From assembly GCF_009831115.1 (NCBI RefSeq), contig NZ_WUUK01000001.1:434001-498000 (forward strand): 64,000 bases of DNA, in the 5' to 3' direction. This document shows, in pieces, positions 50,637 through 59,813 of this stretch. This stretch comes from Salinicoccus hispanicus. GTDB taxonomy: Bacteria > Bacillota > Bacilli > Staphylococcales > Salinicoccaceae. The position numbers and the translations under genes were made by a program. The notes beneath the pieces are model-generated. The model did no database searches and was not told the DNA's origin. It saw only the letters and a list, made by a program, of their open reading frames with translations. Position 1 is the first letter of the stretch. The number at the start of each line of letters is the position of its first letter.

Positions 50637-50951
50637 TTGACACGTTGTAGCAGTTGTCATGAAAACTGGAGCGCCAGTTCAGTACTTAAGCGATATACTG
50701 CAATTGCACCGGGCATGGCATGTCCGTCATGCGGTCAGATGCAGTATCTGTCCGAGAAATACAGGAAACGCAGCCTGATGGCCATGCTGCTGATTCCGTT
50801 ATTGATGTTGATTCCAGCTTTCTTCGACATTTCAATTGCAGCCATGTCGCTATTGATCATAGCGGGATTTGCCGCAATTGCAGTCATCCATCTGTTCACC
50901 ATCGAGCTGACGGGTGAGGATGGGGTATGGCGTAGAAGTCTGGTCGAATAG
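50637..50951 (+). CDS. Zinc-ribbon membrane protein (TIGR04104-like)
   Basis: A 104-residue protein with an N-terminal zinc ribbon, CSSCHENW (C4, C7) and CPSCGQ (about C29, C32), followed by two membrane spans (about residues 47-64 and 68-90). It resembles short Staphylococcaceae/Bacillus zinc-ribbon membrane proteins of unknown function. The start is TTG after AAAGGAGAGG. It has its own promoter and terminator. Confidence 0.65.
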   Translation: MTRCSSCHENWSASSVLKRYTAIAPGMACPSCGQMQYLSEKYRKRSLMAMLLIPLLMLIPAFFDISIAAMSLLIIAGFAAIAVIHLFTIELTGEDGVWRRSLVE

Positions 50952-50967
50952 ATTGAACGAACCACTA

Positions 50968-51003
50968 GACAGGGGTTGCCGAGCGGCAATCCTTGTCTTT
51001 TTT
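50968..51003 (+). terminator. Terminator
   Basis: GACAGGGGTTGCC pairs with GGCAATCCTTGTC, followed by TTTTTT. Confidence 0.85.
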
Positions 51004-51099
51004 ATGAAATGATCCAGTGGTCAAGGGCATCAACCGGAAGGATCTGTGTACATTTTTGATATAATTGGTGGACTACGCTACGATAAAGGGGAAGACATC

Positions 51100-51486
51100 A
51101 TGGATATGGAAGCACTTTACGAAATGGCAAAACAGAAACTGAACACCAGAAGGACGAGCCGGCATGGCAAGATAGGGCATGTGGCTGCAGCCCTCGAAAC
51201 TGCAGCAGGCAACATCTATACAGGAGTGGCCATGGACTTGCCATCCTCCATCGGATTCTGTGCAGAGCATTCTGCCATTGCAGCCATGGTGACGGCTGGC
51301 GAACAGGATATAGAAAGAATCATCGCTGTATATGAAGATGGGTCCATAATGCCACCATGCGGCAGATGCCGAGAGCTGATGAATCAGGTCGGTGAAAATA
51401 ACTATGAATGTGAGATCGGGCTGCCTGATCGAGTAATGCAGTTGAAAGACCTGCTCCCTGAGCGATGGGATCTCAAATATTTGTAG
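51100..51486 (+). CDS. Cytidine deaminase-like protein
   Basis: A 128-residue zinc deaminase. The zinc/catalytic motif is FCAEHSAIA and PPCGRCREL, as in cytidine deaminases. The start at 51100 is chosen because AAAGGGGAAG precedes it; the upstream extension (to 51046) covers unrelated codons. It differs from the canonical cdd at 55365 and may act on another nucleoside. It stands alone; a carboxymuconolactone decarboxylase-like gene follows after 59 bases. Confidence 0.78.
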   Translation: MDMEALYEMAKQKLNTRRTSRHGKIGHVAAALETAAGNIYTGVAMDLPSSIGFCAEHSAIAAMVTAGEQDIERIIAVYEDGSIMPPCGRCRELMNQVGENNYECEIGLPDRVMQLKDLLPERWDLKYL

Positions 51487-51545
51487 ACAGATGACTGGCA
51501 GAAATTATTTTATTACAGAACTATCAGAGGGAAAGGTGGGAAAAA

Positions 51546-51890
51546 ATGGCACATTTCAATGAAATCAACACTACGGCACAAGGCAATACGAAAAAACTGC
51601 AAAAGAGCATTCCCGACACGATGAAAAGCTTCAAGAATCTTCAGGATGCAGCCTATGCACCAGGTGCATTGGATAAGAAGACGAAGGAATTTGCGGCATT
51701 GGCCTATGCCATTGCAGATAAATGTGAAGGATGCATCGGCAATCATGTCAATAAATTGATCAAACTCGGTGCTTCACGTGAAGAAATTGCGGAAATTGCC
51801 GGTGTCGCCATCGTCATGGGCGGTGGCCCAGGCAGTGTATACGGTGGCAAGGCACTGCAGGCATACGATGATGCAATGGAAGATCAATGA
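51546..51890 (+). CDS. AhpD-like / carboxymuconolactone decarboxylase-family protein
   Basis: A 114-residue helical protein with the C-x2-C-x3-H motif of AhpD-like peroxidase partners: C60, C63 and H67 in KCEGCIGNHV. The family contributes peroxide or organic hydroperoxide removal. An AAAGGTGGGA site precedes the ATG. Its stop overlaps the start of the acetyltransferase gene by four bases (ATGA), so translation is coupled. Confidence 0.82.
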   Translation: MAHFNEINTTAQGNTKKLQKSIPDTMKSFKNLQDAAYAPGALDKKTKEFAALAYAIADKCEGCIGNHVNKLIKLGASREEIAEIAGVAIVMGGGPGSVYGGKALQAYDDAMEDQ

Positions 51891-52321
51891 TTGAGCGCGC
51901 AGTTCAGACCGATATTGAATATCTCGTAGAGCTTGCTGTGAAGCTTTGGCCAGGGAGCAGCAGGAATGAACTGGAAAGTGACTTTGATGGCTTTATTTCA
52001 AGTGCCGACAATGCCATGTTCCTAGCCAGGGCTGATGACTTGGTGCTCGGATTTGCACACTGCAGTCTGCGGAGGGACTATGTCGCAGGCGCAGAGAGCT
52101 CTCCTGCAGGGTATCTTGAAGGCATCTATGTAGATGAAGCCGAGAGATATAAAGGTCATGCGAGAAAACTCGTCGAAGCGTGTGAACAGTGGGCCAGGGA
52201 CAAAGGATGTTCAGATTTTGCCAGCGATTGTCTCCATGATAATTCAGCAAGCATTGAAATGCATCAGCATCTCGGCTTCGATGAAGTGGAAAGAACGATT
52301 TCATTCCATAAAAAACTATGA
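51887..52321 (+). CDS. Aminoglycoside 6'-N-acetyltransferase-like GNAT
   Basis: A 144-residue GNAT that closely resembles AAC(6')-I enzymes. The block SSPAGYLEGIYVDEAERYKGHARKLVEACEQWARDKGC and the end NSASIEMHQHLGFDEVERTISFHKKL have the hallmark SSP.GYLEGI and the E.W...GC..FASD arrangement, and SDFASDCLHDNSAS is present. The family acetylates kanamycin-, tobramycin- and amikacin-type drugs. It is chromosomal and fused by overlap to the AhpD-like gene, so its natural role may differ. Resistance cannot be claimed from sequence alone. Confidence 0.72.
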   Translation: MIERAVQTDIEYLVELAVKLWPGSSRNELESDFDGFISSADNAMFLARADDLVLGFAHCSLRRDYVAGAESSPAGYLEGIYVDEAERYKGHARKLVEACEQWARDKGCSDFASDCLHDNSASIEMHQHLGFDEVERTISFHKKL

Positions 52322-52330
52322 TCTGATCAA

Positions 52331-52366
52331 AAAGACCAGCGAATGGAAATCATCCGCTGGTCTTTG
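52331..52366 (+). terminator. Terminator after the acetyltransferase gene
   Basis: Perfect arms AAAGACCAGCG and CGCTGGTCTTT with a 13-base loop; also between convergent genes. Confidence 0.75.
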
Positions 52367-52381
52367 GATTGTCTATCAATC

Positions 52382-53290
52382 TTATCCTCTATAGGCCTCT
52401 TCCAAAGCCGCTATATCAAACTTCTTCATTTTCAGGAAGGCTTCCGTCACTCTATTGATCTGTTCACGGGATCCGTTGGCCATCATTTCCTCCATGACAG
52501 TCGGATAGATCTGCCAGGAAACACCAAATCTATCCTTCAGCCAGCCACATTGCTCACTTTCAGGAACAGCTGATAGTTCTTCCCAGTAGTAGTCGATTTC
52601 CTGCTGATCTCTACATTGGACCATGAGGGATACAGCTTCATTGAAATTAAAATCATGTTCTCCGGCGCTGTCCATGGCAGAAAACCATTGCTGGCCCAAC
52701 CTGAAATCCCCATACATTACGGTACCCTTCTGATGAGGGGGCATATCATCTGGGTATTGAGCAATTTCTCCAACTTCTGAATCCGGGAAAATAGAAACGT
52801 AGTATTCGATGGCTTCTTCTGCTTTTCCATGATTTTTTCCTACGAACATCAAGGCAGGGACCACATTCACATGTTCAGGCCCGGAAGGGTCTGACAGTAT
52901 CAGCTGCCAGGTTACTCCGTACTTATCCTGTACCCAGCCATACTTGCTGCTGAAGGGGTAAGAGTCGAGCGGCATCAGAGCAGTGCCGCCAGCCATCAGT
53001 CTGTTCCATGTGGATTCCAGTTTTTCCGACGCCGCTTCATCTGATGCAGAATTGAATAGAAGCATGAATGAAATGGAAGGGTTCAGCGTAAAGTAGGGAC
53101 CGGCACTGATGGCCATGAATTTGTAGTCCATCAGTGTGAATGAAAGTGATGGTGTATCTCCCGAAGGCGTATCTTCCAGAAACGTTTTTACATTCGTTTT
53201 TGATTGCGGAAATACGGACGTGTAGAAATCCACTGCTTCTTCTGCCTGGGTGTCGAACCACAGATGGGGTACAATATGCTGACTTTTCAT
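52382..53290 (-). CDS. Double PhnB/VOC-domain protein
   Basis: A 302-residue protein made of two tandem VOC (PhnB-like, 3-demethylubiquinone-methyltransferase-like) domains: residues about 1-140 with WFDTQAEEAVDFYTSVFP, and about 147-270 with NHGKAEEAIEYYVSIFP. Each carries the WQL/WQI closing motif (GVTWQLIL, GVSWQIYP). A helical tail of about 30 residues ends in ALEEAYRG. The ATG at 53290 follows GGAGGGA. Substrate unknown. Confidence 0.78.
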   Translation of the reverse strand: MKSQHIVPHLWFDTQAEEAVDFYTSVFPQSKTNVKTFLEDTPSGDTPSLSFTLMDYKFMAISAGPYFTLNPSISFMLLFNSASDEAASEKLESTWNRLMAGGTALMPLDSYPFSSKYGWVQDKYGVTWQLILSDPSGPEHVNVVPALMFVGKNHGKAEEAIEYYVSIFPDSEVGEIAQYPDDMPPHQKGTVMYGDFRLGQQWFSAMDSAGEHDFNFNEAVSLMVQCRDQQEIDYYWEELSAVPESEQCGWLKDRFGVSWQIYPTVMEEMMANGSREQINRVTEAFLKMKKFDIAALEEAYRG

Positions 53291-53588
53291 TTTAAATCCC
53301 TCCAGACTCTTTGCCATTATTATATCAGCTTCAAGAGTAATGATACACTAATGTGGAAGAGGGATTACGCAAAAAGCATTTGGTTGGAATTGGAAAAGGA
53401 CGACATCATATTCCACCTATTTTCTCAACAAAAATTCACAGATGATCATGTTTTGGTTTTTTGAATAAAAATCTTCGAAGCAGCCATGATAAATACATGC
53501 ACACCTGAAAGCGCACTAATTCATTGCAGTGGCAGTGTCTTAGTGGTAAATTTAATTGGAAAGAGACTTTGATAAAAGGGGTTTATGC

Positions 53589-54533
53589 ATGCCTAATATT
53601 ATAAATATCGATAGCCTGGAAGAGGCTCAGGCGCTTATCGGTGCAAACGATCAGCATATTACATTTCTCGAAGAGGAATTTGATGTCACTATTCATACTC
53701 TCGGCAATGAGATCACCGTGGGTGGTGAGAGTGATGAAAATGTCGAATTGACAGAAGATGTGCTGATCAATCTGCTGAAAATCATTCAGAGGGGGATGTC
53801 CATCAACCTGAGGGATGTCCAGTCTGCTGCAATGATGGCAAGAAAAGGTACGATCGAGTACCTTGCAGATCTTTATAATGAAGAAATCGCCCGGGACATA
53901 AAAGGCAAGGGTATCCGTGCCAAGACGACCGGACAGCGTCTCTATATTGAAAACATCAAGCGGACTGATCTGACTTTCGGAATTGGTCCAGCGGGTACCG
54001 GAAAGACGTTCCTGGCTGTTGTACTGGCATGTCAGATGCTCCGTGAGAACAGCGTGAAACGTATCGTACTCACAAGACCAGCCGTCGAAGCGGGCGAGAA
54101 TCTCGGTTTCCTGCCGGGAGACCTGAAGGAAAAGGTGGATCCGTACTTGAGACCACTATACGATGGTCTGCATACCGTCCTTGGTGCAGAACAGACGGAT
54201 CGTCTGATCGAACGTGGTGTCATCGAAGTTGCGCCTCTCGCCTATATGCGCGGTCGTACATTGAACGAGGCATTTGTCATTCTGGATGAAGCGCAGAATA
54301 CGACTGAAATGCAGATGAAGATGTTCCTGACACGTCTCGGTTTCGGTTCAAAAATGGTCGTTACAGGGGACGAAACACAGATTGACCTTCCGGGTTCAAC
54401 GAAAAGCGGACTGGTCGAGTCGGTACGTCTTTTGAATAATGTAAATGGCATCTCCATAAATAAAATGGATGAATCGGATGTTGTCCGCCATCCGCTTGTT
54501 TCCAAAATTATAAAAGCATATGAAAAGGAGTGA
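53589..54533 (+). CDS. phoH: PhoH-family ATPase
   Basis: A 314-residue ATPase of the PhoH (YbeZ) group associated with RNA and ribosome maturation. Walker A is GPAGTGKTFLAV (residues about 136-147) and Walker B is FVILDEAQNTT, with TGDETQIDLP further on. An N-terminal KH-like/NYN-flanking domain precedes. The ATG at 53589 follows AAAAGGGG; a TTG 33 bases upstream is weaker. First gene of a tight core operon; ybeY begins six bases after its stop. Confidence 0.92.
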   Translation: MPNIINIDSLEEAQALIGANDQHITFLEEEFDVTIHTLGNEITVGGESDENVELTEDVLINLLKIIQRGMSINLRDVQSAAMMARKGTIEYLADLYNEEIARDIKGKGIRAKTTGQRLYIENIKRTDLTFGIGPAGTGKTFLAVVLACQMLRENSVKRIVLTRPAVEAGENLGFLPGDLKEKVDPYLRPLYDGLHTVLGAEQTDRLIERGVIEVAPLAYMRGRTLNEAFVILDEAQNTTEMQMKMFLTRLGFGSKMVVTGDETQIDLPGSTKSGLVESVRLLNNVNGISINKMDESDVVRHPLVSKIIKAYEKE

Positions 54534-54538
54534 GCATC

Positions 54539-55003
54539 ATGATCAACGTGGATTTTCTGGATGATGATGGCTTTGCCGATGAAAAAGAGAAAAGTGAGAT
54601 TGAATCCCTGATCCAGTTTGCATACGACCATCTTGATGAGAAAGATGATGCGGAAGTCAGCATCTCGTTTGTCGATCAGGAAGAGATTCAGAGCATCAAC
54701 CGCGACTATCGCAACAAGGATGCGGTAACGGATGTCATCAGTTTCGCCATGGAGGATGAGGAGGACAACCTGATTCATGAAGAAGCATTGCGTACACTTG
54801 GCGACATCATCATCTGTACGGATCGTGCGAGTGAGCAGGCCAAGGATTATGGGCACAGCTACAAGCGTGAGCTGATGTTCCTCAGCCTGCATGGTTTCCT
54901 GCACCTCCTCGGATATGATCATATGGAAGCGGAAGAGGAAAAGGAAATGAATGGCCTGCAGGATGAAATACTCGAAGCTTTCGGTATCACCAGAGAAGAT
55001 TGA
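54539..55003 (+). CDS. ybeY: Endoribonuclease YbeY (rRNA maturation)
   Basis: A 154-residue metallo-endoribonuclease that helps process the 3' end of 16S rRNA. The diagnostic zinc motif H-x3-H-x5-H appears as HGFLHLLGYDH near residues 120-130. GDIIICTDRASEQA is another conserved block. The ATG at 54539 follows AAAAGGAG; a GTG nine bases earlier is part of the site. Located between phoH and dgkA as in many Firmicutes. Confidence 0.93.
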   Translation: MINVDFLDDDGFADEKEKSEIESLIQFAYDHLDEKDDAEVSISFVDQEEIQSINRDYRNKDAVTDVISFAMEDEEDNLIHEEALRTLGDIIICTDRASEQAKDYGHSYKRELMFLSLHGFLHLLGYDHMEAEEEKEMNGLQDEILEAFGITRED

Positions 55004-55004
55004 T

Positions 55005-55349
55005 ATGAGGCTGTTCAATAGGTTCAAGTACGCTGCCATGGGCATACGCTGGCTGGTCGGCAAAGACAATCATTTCATCATCCACTTCCTGCTGGCCGCT
55101 GTCACTGTGGTGGCCGGCGCAATACTGATGATTGAACGCATCGAATGGCTTTTCATCGTCAGCGCAATCTTTATGGTACTGATTGCCGAAGCTTTGAATA
55201 CATCCATTGAAGCGTCTGTGGACCTTGCAACAGATGTGTACCATCCGCTGGCGAAAGCAGCCAAGGATGCAGGAGCGGCAGCAGTGCTGCTGTCTTCACT
55301 CTACGCGATCATTGTCGCGTTGTTTATTTTTTTACCTTATATGCTTTAG
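55005..55349 (+). CDS. dgkA: Undecaprenol / diacylglycerol kinase
   Basis: A 114-residue three-span membrane kinase. EALNTSIEASVDL and HPLAKAAKDAGAAAVLL are the signature sequences of the family; Gram-positive members phosphorylate undecaprenol. The ATG at 55005 lies one base after the ybeY stop; the longer frame overlaps ybeY. Sits in the phoH-ybeY-dgkA-cdd-era block. Confidence 0.92.
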   Translation: MRLFNRFKYAAMGIRWLVGKDNHFIIHFLLAAVTVVAGAILMIERIEWLFIVSAIFMVLIAEALNTSIEASVDLATDVYHPLAKAAKDAGAAAVLLSSLYAIIVALFIFLPYML

Positions 55350-55364
55350 CGAGGAGATGTTGTT

Positions 55365-55772
55365 GTGAACGACGGAATATTTAAAGAAGAATGGCTTGAA
55401 GAGGTCAAAGTGGCCCAGAGCAGGGCATACACCCCATACTCGAAATTCAACGTAGGAGCACTGCTTGTTACAGAAGACGACCAGTATATATATGGTGCCA
55501 ACATCGAAAATGCGGCATATCCTGCAACAATCTGCGCAGAACGCAGTGCGCTGGTGAGTGCCTATTCGAATGATATAAGGAAATTCAAGGCCATAGTGGT
55601 CATCACGGATTCAAAAGAACCTTCCAGCCCCTGCGGCACTTGCAGGCAGGTCATGAAGGAACTTTGTGAAGATGACATGCCGGTATACCTTGTGAGTCAT
55701 GCCGGCGAGGTGATCAGGCGGACAGTGGATGATCTGCTGCCGCTCGGCTTTTCAGGAAAGGATATGGAATAA
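55365..55772 (+). CDS. cdd: Cytidine deaminase
   Basis: A 135-residue deaminase that turns cytidine and deoxycytidine into uridine forms. The zinc motif is [10 protein letters not shown] and PCGTCRQVM, with [10 protein letters not shown] near the start and ENAAYPATI as substrate contacts. The start is GTG after GAGGAG. Its stop TAA overlaps the era start ATG by one base, showing coupling. Confidence 0.94.
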   Translation: MNDGIFKEEWLEEVKVAQSRAYTPYSKFNVGALLVTEDDQYIYGANIENAAYPATICAERSALVSAYSNDIRKFKAIVVITDSKEPSSPCGTCRQVMKELCEDDMPVYLVSHAGEVIRRTVDDLLPLGFSGKDME

Positions 55773-56677
55773 TGACGGAAAATGAATTCAAATCGGGCTT
55801 TGTCAGTATCATTGGACGCCCGAACGTAGGTAAATCAACATTTATGAATAAAGTGCTGGGACAGAAGATTGCCATCATGTCGGACAAGCCCCAGACGACA
55901 AGAAACAAGATCCAGGGGGTTCATACGACTGAAACCAGTCAGATGATCTTCATCGATACACCGGGAATCCACAAACCGAAGCACCAGCTCGGAGAACATA
56001 TGATGAAGGTGGCCAGGAATACGCTGAGGGAAACGGAAGCAATCCTGTTCCTCATCAATGTTTCCGAAGAGATCGGCCGCGGTGACGAATACATCATCGA
56101 AATGCTCAGAAACACGAGCACTCCAATCATCCTGGTGCTCAACAAGATAGATCTTGTGCACCCGGATAAGCTGATCCAGCAGATCGAGGTATATAAGGAC
56201 AAGCTGCCTTTCTCGGATATTGTGCCGATTTCAGCTTTGCAGGGCAATAACGTCGACAAGCTGCTCGAAGTCCTTGAAACCTATCTTCCTGAAGGTCCGA
56301 TGTACTATCCTGAAGACAGGATCACCGACCACCCCGAGCACTTCATCGTCAGCGAACTGATCCGTGAGAAAGCACTGCATCTGACAAGCCAGGAGATTCC
56401 GCATGCCATCGGTGTCGAAGTCGAGCGTATGAAGGAGAACGATCAGGGCGTCGTCCACGTCCAGGCGACCATCTACGTTGAGCGCGACTCGCAAAAAGGC
56501 ATGGTCATCGGCAAGCAGGGCAAGATGCTCAAGGAGATTGGCCAGCTCGCCCGCATGGATATCCAAAATCTGCTGGGCAGCCAGGTCTACCTGGAACTGT
56601 GGGTCAAAGTCCAGAAGGACTGGCGGAATAAATCACAATTCATCCGTTCACTCGGCTATCGTGACGAGGAGTACTAG
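55772..56677 (+). CDS. era: GTPase Era
   Basis: A 301-residue GTPase that checks 16S rRNA 3' end maturation and 30S assembly. G1 is [10 protein letters not shown]3 DTPG and G4 NKID. The C-terminal KH domain carries [13 protein letters not shown]. The start overlaps the cdd stop. recO follows eight bases after its stop. Confidence 0.95.
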   Translation: MTENEFKSGFVSIIGRPNVGKSTFMNKVLGQKIAIMSDKPQTTRNKIQGVHTTETSQMIFIDTPGIHKPKHQLGEHMMKVARNTLRETEAILFLINVSEEIGRGDEYIIEMLRNTSTPIILVLNKIDLVHPDKLIQQIEVYKDKLPFSDIVPISALQGNNVDKLLEVLETYLPEGPMYYPEDRITDHPEHFIVSELIREKALHLTSQEIPHAIGVEVERMKENDQGVVHVQATIYVERDSQKGMVIGKQGKMLKEIGQLARMDIQNLLGSQVYLELWVKVQKDWRNKSQFIRSLGYRDEEY

Positions 56678-56685
56678 AACACAGG

Positions 56686-57441
56686 ATGATATATCAGCAG
56701 AAAGGTGTAATGATCCGGCAGGCCAACTACAGTGAATCCAGCCGGATCATTACCGTACTGACAGAAGATGGCAGCCAGGTGCCTCTGATGTCGAGAGGCT
56801 TCAATAAGCCTAAAAGCCCGTTCATTGTCCTCAGACAGGGTATAAAGGAAGCGCTGTTCACATACAACCGTTTCAAAGGCATGGGTACACTCAATGAGGT
56901 CGATGTCATCCAGCCTTTCAAGAAAGTGAATGGCGATTTTACGGTATACACTTATGGTTCATATATTATGGAGCTCATTACGCACGCACTGGAAGAGGAT
57001 ATGAAACAGGACAGTTTCTATCGCCTGCTGATCCGGTCGCTCGGACTACTGGAAGGGGAAAGCGAACCGGCTGGCGTCACGGCATTCACTGGTATCAAGA
57101 TGCTGCCGTACTATGGTGGCCAGATCAATGTCGACGAATGCGCAGTCTGCGGCACGCGGGACCGGTCGCTGTTCACACACTACTCATTCAGCCATCACAG
57201 TGTCATCTGCGCACGATGCATCAATGAAGAGATAAAAGGGATTGTACCCATCAGCAACCGGGTTCTCTATCTGGCCGGCTATATGAAGCATGTACCGATC
57301 GATAATGTTGAATCCGTCAACATTTCAAAGGAGAATGGCAGGCTGCTGCTGTCATTCATTGAAATGATCTATGACGAATATACCGGCGTCTACTTCAAAT
57401 CGAGACGACTGATCAAATCGATGGAGGACGCCGGCCAGTAG
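56686..57441 (+). CDS. recO: DNA repair protein RecO
   Basis: A 251-residue recombination mediator that loads RecA on SSB-coated DNA. The N-terminal OB-fold block is IRQANYSESSRIITVLTEDG, and a C-terminal zinc cluster is present (CAVCGTRD and CARC). The ATG at 56686 follows ACAGG, a weak site, suggesting coupling to era. Last gene of the phoH-to-recO run, with a terminator shared with the convergent glyS. Confidence 0.92.
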   Translation: MIYQQKGVMIRQANYSESSRIITVLTEDGSQVPLMSRGFNKPKSPFIVLRQGIKEALFTYNRFKGMGTLNEVDVIQPFKKVNGDFTVYTYGSYIMELITHALEEDMKQDSFYRLLIRSLGLLEGESEPAGVTAFTGIKMLPYYGGQINVDECAVCGTRDRSLFTHYSFSHHSVICARCINEEIKGIVPISNRVLYLAGYMKHVPIDNVESVNISKENGRLLLSFIEMIYDEYTGVYFKSRRLIKSMEDAGQ

Positions 57442-57466
57442 TATCCATTGCAAAAAGGCAAAACAA

Positions 57467-57502
57467 ATAAGGAATCCCGGGGGCTGCCCCGGGATTCCTT
57501 AT
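57467..57502. terminator. Bidirectional terminator between recO and glyS
   Basis: Perfect 16-base arms ATAAGGAATCCCGGGG and CCCCGGGATTCCTTAT around GCTG. Confidence 0.92.
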
Positions 57503-57508
57503 TCTTAT

Positions 57509-58885
57509 CTAGTATTTGATTTTCTGTTTCAGGAAGTCATTCAGTTCATCGATTGCTACACGTGTCTGCTCCATCGTGTCACGATCCCTCACTGTCACTT
57601 TATTGTCCTCGAGGGAATCAAAATCGAATGTGATGCAGTATGGTGTACCGATTTCATCCTGGCGTCTGTAACGCTTGCCGATGGACTGGGATTCATCGAA
57701 TTCGACGTTGAATTCGCCGGCAATCTTTTCGTACACTTTGATTGCGTCCCCGCTCAATTTCTTGGACAGCGGCAATACAGCGGCCTTGAATGGCGCCAGT
57801 TGCGGATGGAATCTCAGTACAGTACGGGACTCGCCATTGTCCATCTCCTCTTCATCATATGCATCGCACAGGAAGGCGAGGGCCACACGATCAAGTCCAA
57901 GTGAAGGTTCGATGCAGTATGGAATATACTTCTCACCTGTCTCCTGGTCATGGTAGGTGAAGTCTTCATTGGAATGCTCCATATGCTGACGCAGGTCGAA
58001 GTCGGTACGGCTCGCGATGCCCCAGAGTTCGCCCCAGCCGAATGGGAACTTATACTCGATATCCGTTGTCGCATTGGAGTAGTGGCTCAGTTCATCCGAG
58101 TCATGGTCGCGCAGTCTCGTATTGTCATCGGACATGTTCAATTCCTGCAGCCATTTGACAGCAAAGTCCTTCCAGTAGTTCTGCCACTCTATTTCAGTTC
58201 CCGGCTTGCAGAAGAACTCGAGCTCCATCTGATCGAATTCACGCGTCCTGAATGTGAAGTTGCCTGGTGTGATCTCATTACGGAATGATTTTCCGACCTG
58301 ACCGATACCAAACGGCAGCTTCTTGCGCATTGTACGCTGTGCATTCTTGTAGTTGACGAATATGCCCTGCGCCGTTTCCGGTCTCAGGAAGATTTCGTTT
58401 GTGGAGGATTCTGTTACACCCTGGAATGTCTTGAACATCAGGTTGAACTGTCTGATGTCGGTGTAGTTATGTGCCCCACAGATCGGGCATGTGATATTAC
58501 GCTCATCGATGATGCGCTTCATCTCATCAAAGCCGAGGCCGTCTGCTACGAAAGAATCGTCTTCCTTCTGGATGACATCTTCGATCAGCTTGTCTGCACG
58601 ATGCCTCGATTTGCATTCCTTGCAGTCGATCATCGGGTCATTGAAGTTGCCGAGGTGTCCGGATGCTTCCCATGTTTTCGGGTTCATCAGGATGGCTGCA
58701 TCCAGTCCGACATTGTACGGGGATTCCTGGATGAATTTCTTCCACCATGCCTGCTTGACGTTGTTTTTCAGCTCGACACCAAGTGGACCGTAGTCCCAGG
58801 TATTTGCAAGCCCTCCATAGATTTCACTGCCTGGAAAGACAAAACCTCTTGTCTTGGCCAGGTTTACAATTGTTTCCATTTCCAT
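57509..58885 (-). CDS. glyS: Glycyl-tRNA synthetase (single-chain, alpha2 type)
   Basis: A 458-residue class II synthetase of the eukaryote/archaeal-like dimeric kind that charges tRNA-Gly. Motif 2 is [21 protein letters not shown], motif 3 lies in [14 protein letters not shown]. Zinc-like C-x2-C pairs ([18 protein letters not shown]) are in the insertion. The C-terminal anticodon domain has [12 protein letters not shown] short T-box leader lies upstream on the minus strand. Confidence 0.94.
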   Translation of the reverse strand: MEMETIVNLAKTRGFVFPGSEIYGGLANTWDYGPLGVELKNNVKQAWWKKFIQESPYNVGLDAAILMNPKTWEASGHLGNFNDPMIDCKECKSRHRADKLIEDVIQKEDDSFVADGLGFDEMKRIIDERNITCPICGAHNYTDIRQFNLMFKTFQGVTESSTNEIFLRPETAQGIFVNYKNAQRTMRKKLPFGIGQVGKSFRNEITPGNFTFRTREFDQMELEFFCKPGTEIEWQNYWKDFAVKWLQELNMSDDNTRLRDHDSDELSHYSNATTDIEYKFPFGWGELWGIASRTDFDLRQHMEHSNEDFTYHDQETGEKYIPYCIEPSLGLDRVALAFLCDAYDEEEMDNGESRTVLRFHPQLAPFKAAVLPLSKKLSGDAIKVYEKIAGEFNVEFDESQSIGKRYRRQDEIGTPYCITFDFDSLEDNKVTVRDRDTMEQTRVAIDELNDFLKQKIKY

Positions 58886-58940
58886 TCTGTTCGACTCCTT
58901 ACATTTGAAATTGGGTCAAGTATGGTCGATAAATAACAAA

Positions 58941-59084
58941 CGTCCCCGGATAACAGTACTGTTATCCGGGGACGAGCATAGCCCGCGGTTCCACCCCAAT
59001 TAGTGTAAACACTCCGCTTTTATATTTATCTGTAAGATCATATGCCAGTTCAATGTTAAGCTCGCACCATCCTTAACTCGCTTC
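58941..59084 (-). promoter_or_regulatory. Short T-box leader of glyS
   Basis: On the minus strand the T-box core GGGGTGGAACCGCG lies at 58997-58984. A Gly specifier reads GAACTGGCA around 59045, and a short stem I shows GTTAAG...CTTAAC around a GATGGTGCGAG loop. The bulge UGGAA fits U73 of tRNA-Gly. Terminator: perfect arms CGTCCCCGGATAACAGT and ACTGTTATCCGGGGACG at 58941-58974. The leader is only about 140 bases, shorter than classical ones. Confidence 0.85.
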
Positions 59085-59090
59085 AATAAC

Positions 59091-59119
59091 ATTATAGCCA
59101 CTGTACAACTATTGTGCAA
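59091..59119 (-). promoter_or_regulatory. glyS promoter
   Basis: On the minus strand TTGCAC (59119-59114), a 17-base spacer and TATAAT (59096-59091), with transcription beginning near 59084. Confidence 0.75.
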
Positions 59120-59183
59120 TCTTTTGTCGATATTTCTTTATTCGTCTGAATGTATTATAATTGGGTATGTTGGGAGTGAGGGC

Positions 59184-59801
59184 ATGGAACTGAATGAGAG
59201 ACAAGAAAAAATACTCAAAATTGTAAAACAGCATGGACCGATCACTGGCAGCAAGATAGCTGAGCAGCTGTCTCTGACACGCGCAACGCTCAGGCCGGAC
59301 CTCGCAATACTGACCATGTCCGGGTATCTCGATGCACGCCCGCGCGTCGGCTATTTCTATACCGGCAAGGAAACGGAAGAAGTCATGACTTCGAAGATCC
59401 GCAATATTCTGGTGAGCGAAGTGCAGAGTATACCGATTCTGATCAAAGAGGATACTTCCATCTATGAAGCGATCGTCAAGATGTTTCTGGAAGATGTCGG
59501 TACACTTTATGCCATCGATGAAAGAAGGGGGCTTGCCGGGGTCATCTCACGTAAAGATCTGCTGAGGGGCACGATGGGGGCAAATGATATAGAAAAGACG
59601 CCTGTCAGCGTCATCATGACACGCAAGCCGAATATCACGATATGCTATCCGAACGACCTGCTGGTATATGCTGCGAACCAGCTGATAGAGAAGCAGATCG
59701 ACTCACTGCCGGTTGTTGAAACACAGGACGGCATCGATCAGGTGATCGGCAGGGTGACCAAGACGACCATTACAAGGGTATTTGTCAATCTCATGGAATA
59801 A
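59184..59801 (+). CDS. ccpN: Gluconeogenesis/CBS-domain repressor CcpN
   Basis: A 205-residue repressor (YqzB type) that silences gapB and pckA on glycolytic carbon in Bacillus. The N-terminal helix-turn-helix is GSKIAEQLSLTRATLRPDLAILTMSGYLDARPRVGYFY, and two CBS domains follow (residues about 77-205). The ATG at 59184 follows GGGAGTGAGG; the 24 residues upstream are part of the leader. Immediately precedes ppsR, its usual partner. Confidence 0.9.
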   Translation: MELNERQEKILKIVKQHGPITGSKIAEQLSLTRATLRPDLAILTMSGYLDARPRVGYFYTGKETEEVMTSKIRNILVSEVQSIPILIKEDTSIYEAIVKMFLEDVGTLYAIDERRGLAGVISRKDLLRGTMGANDIEKTPVSVIMTRKPNITICYPNDLLVYAANQLIEKQIDSLPVVETQDGIDQVIGRVTKTTITRVFVNLME

Positions 59802-59813
59802 GGAAGTGTTTTA

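Noticed and set aside
53351-53464. 37-codon frame before phoH
   Set aside because: No ribosome site, no recognisable pattern, and it lies in a promoter-containing spacer.
54242-55069. 275-codon minus-strand frame over phoH/ybeY
   Set aside because: Opposite a conserved operon with clear motifs; no ribosome site.
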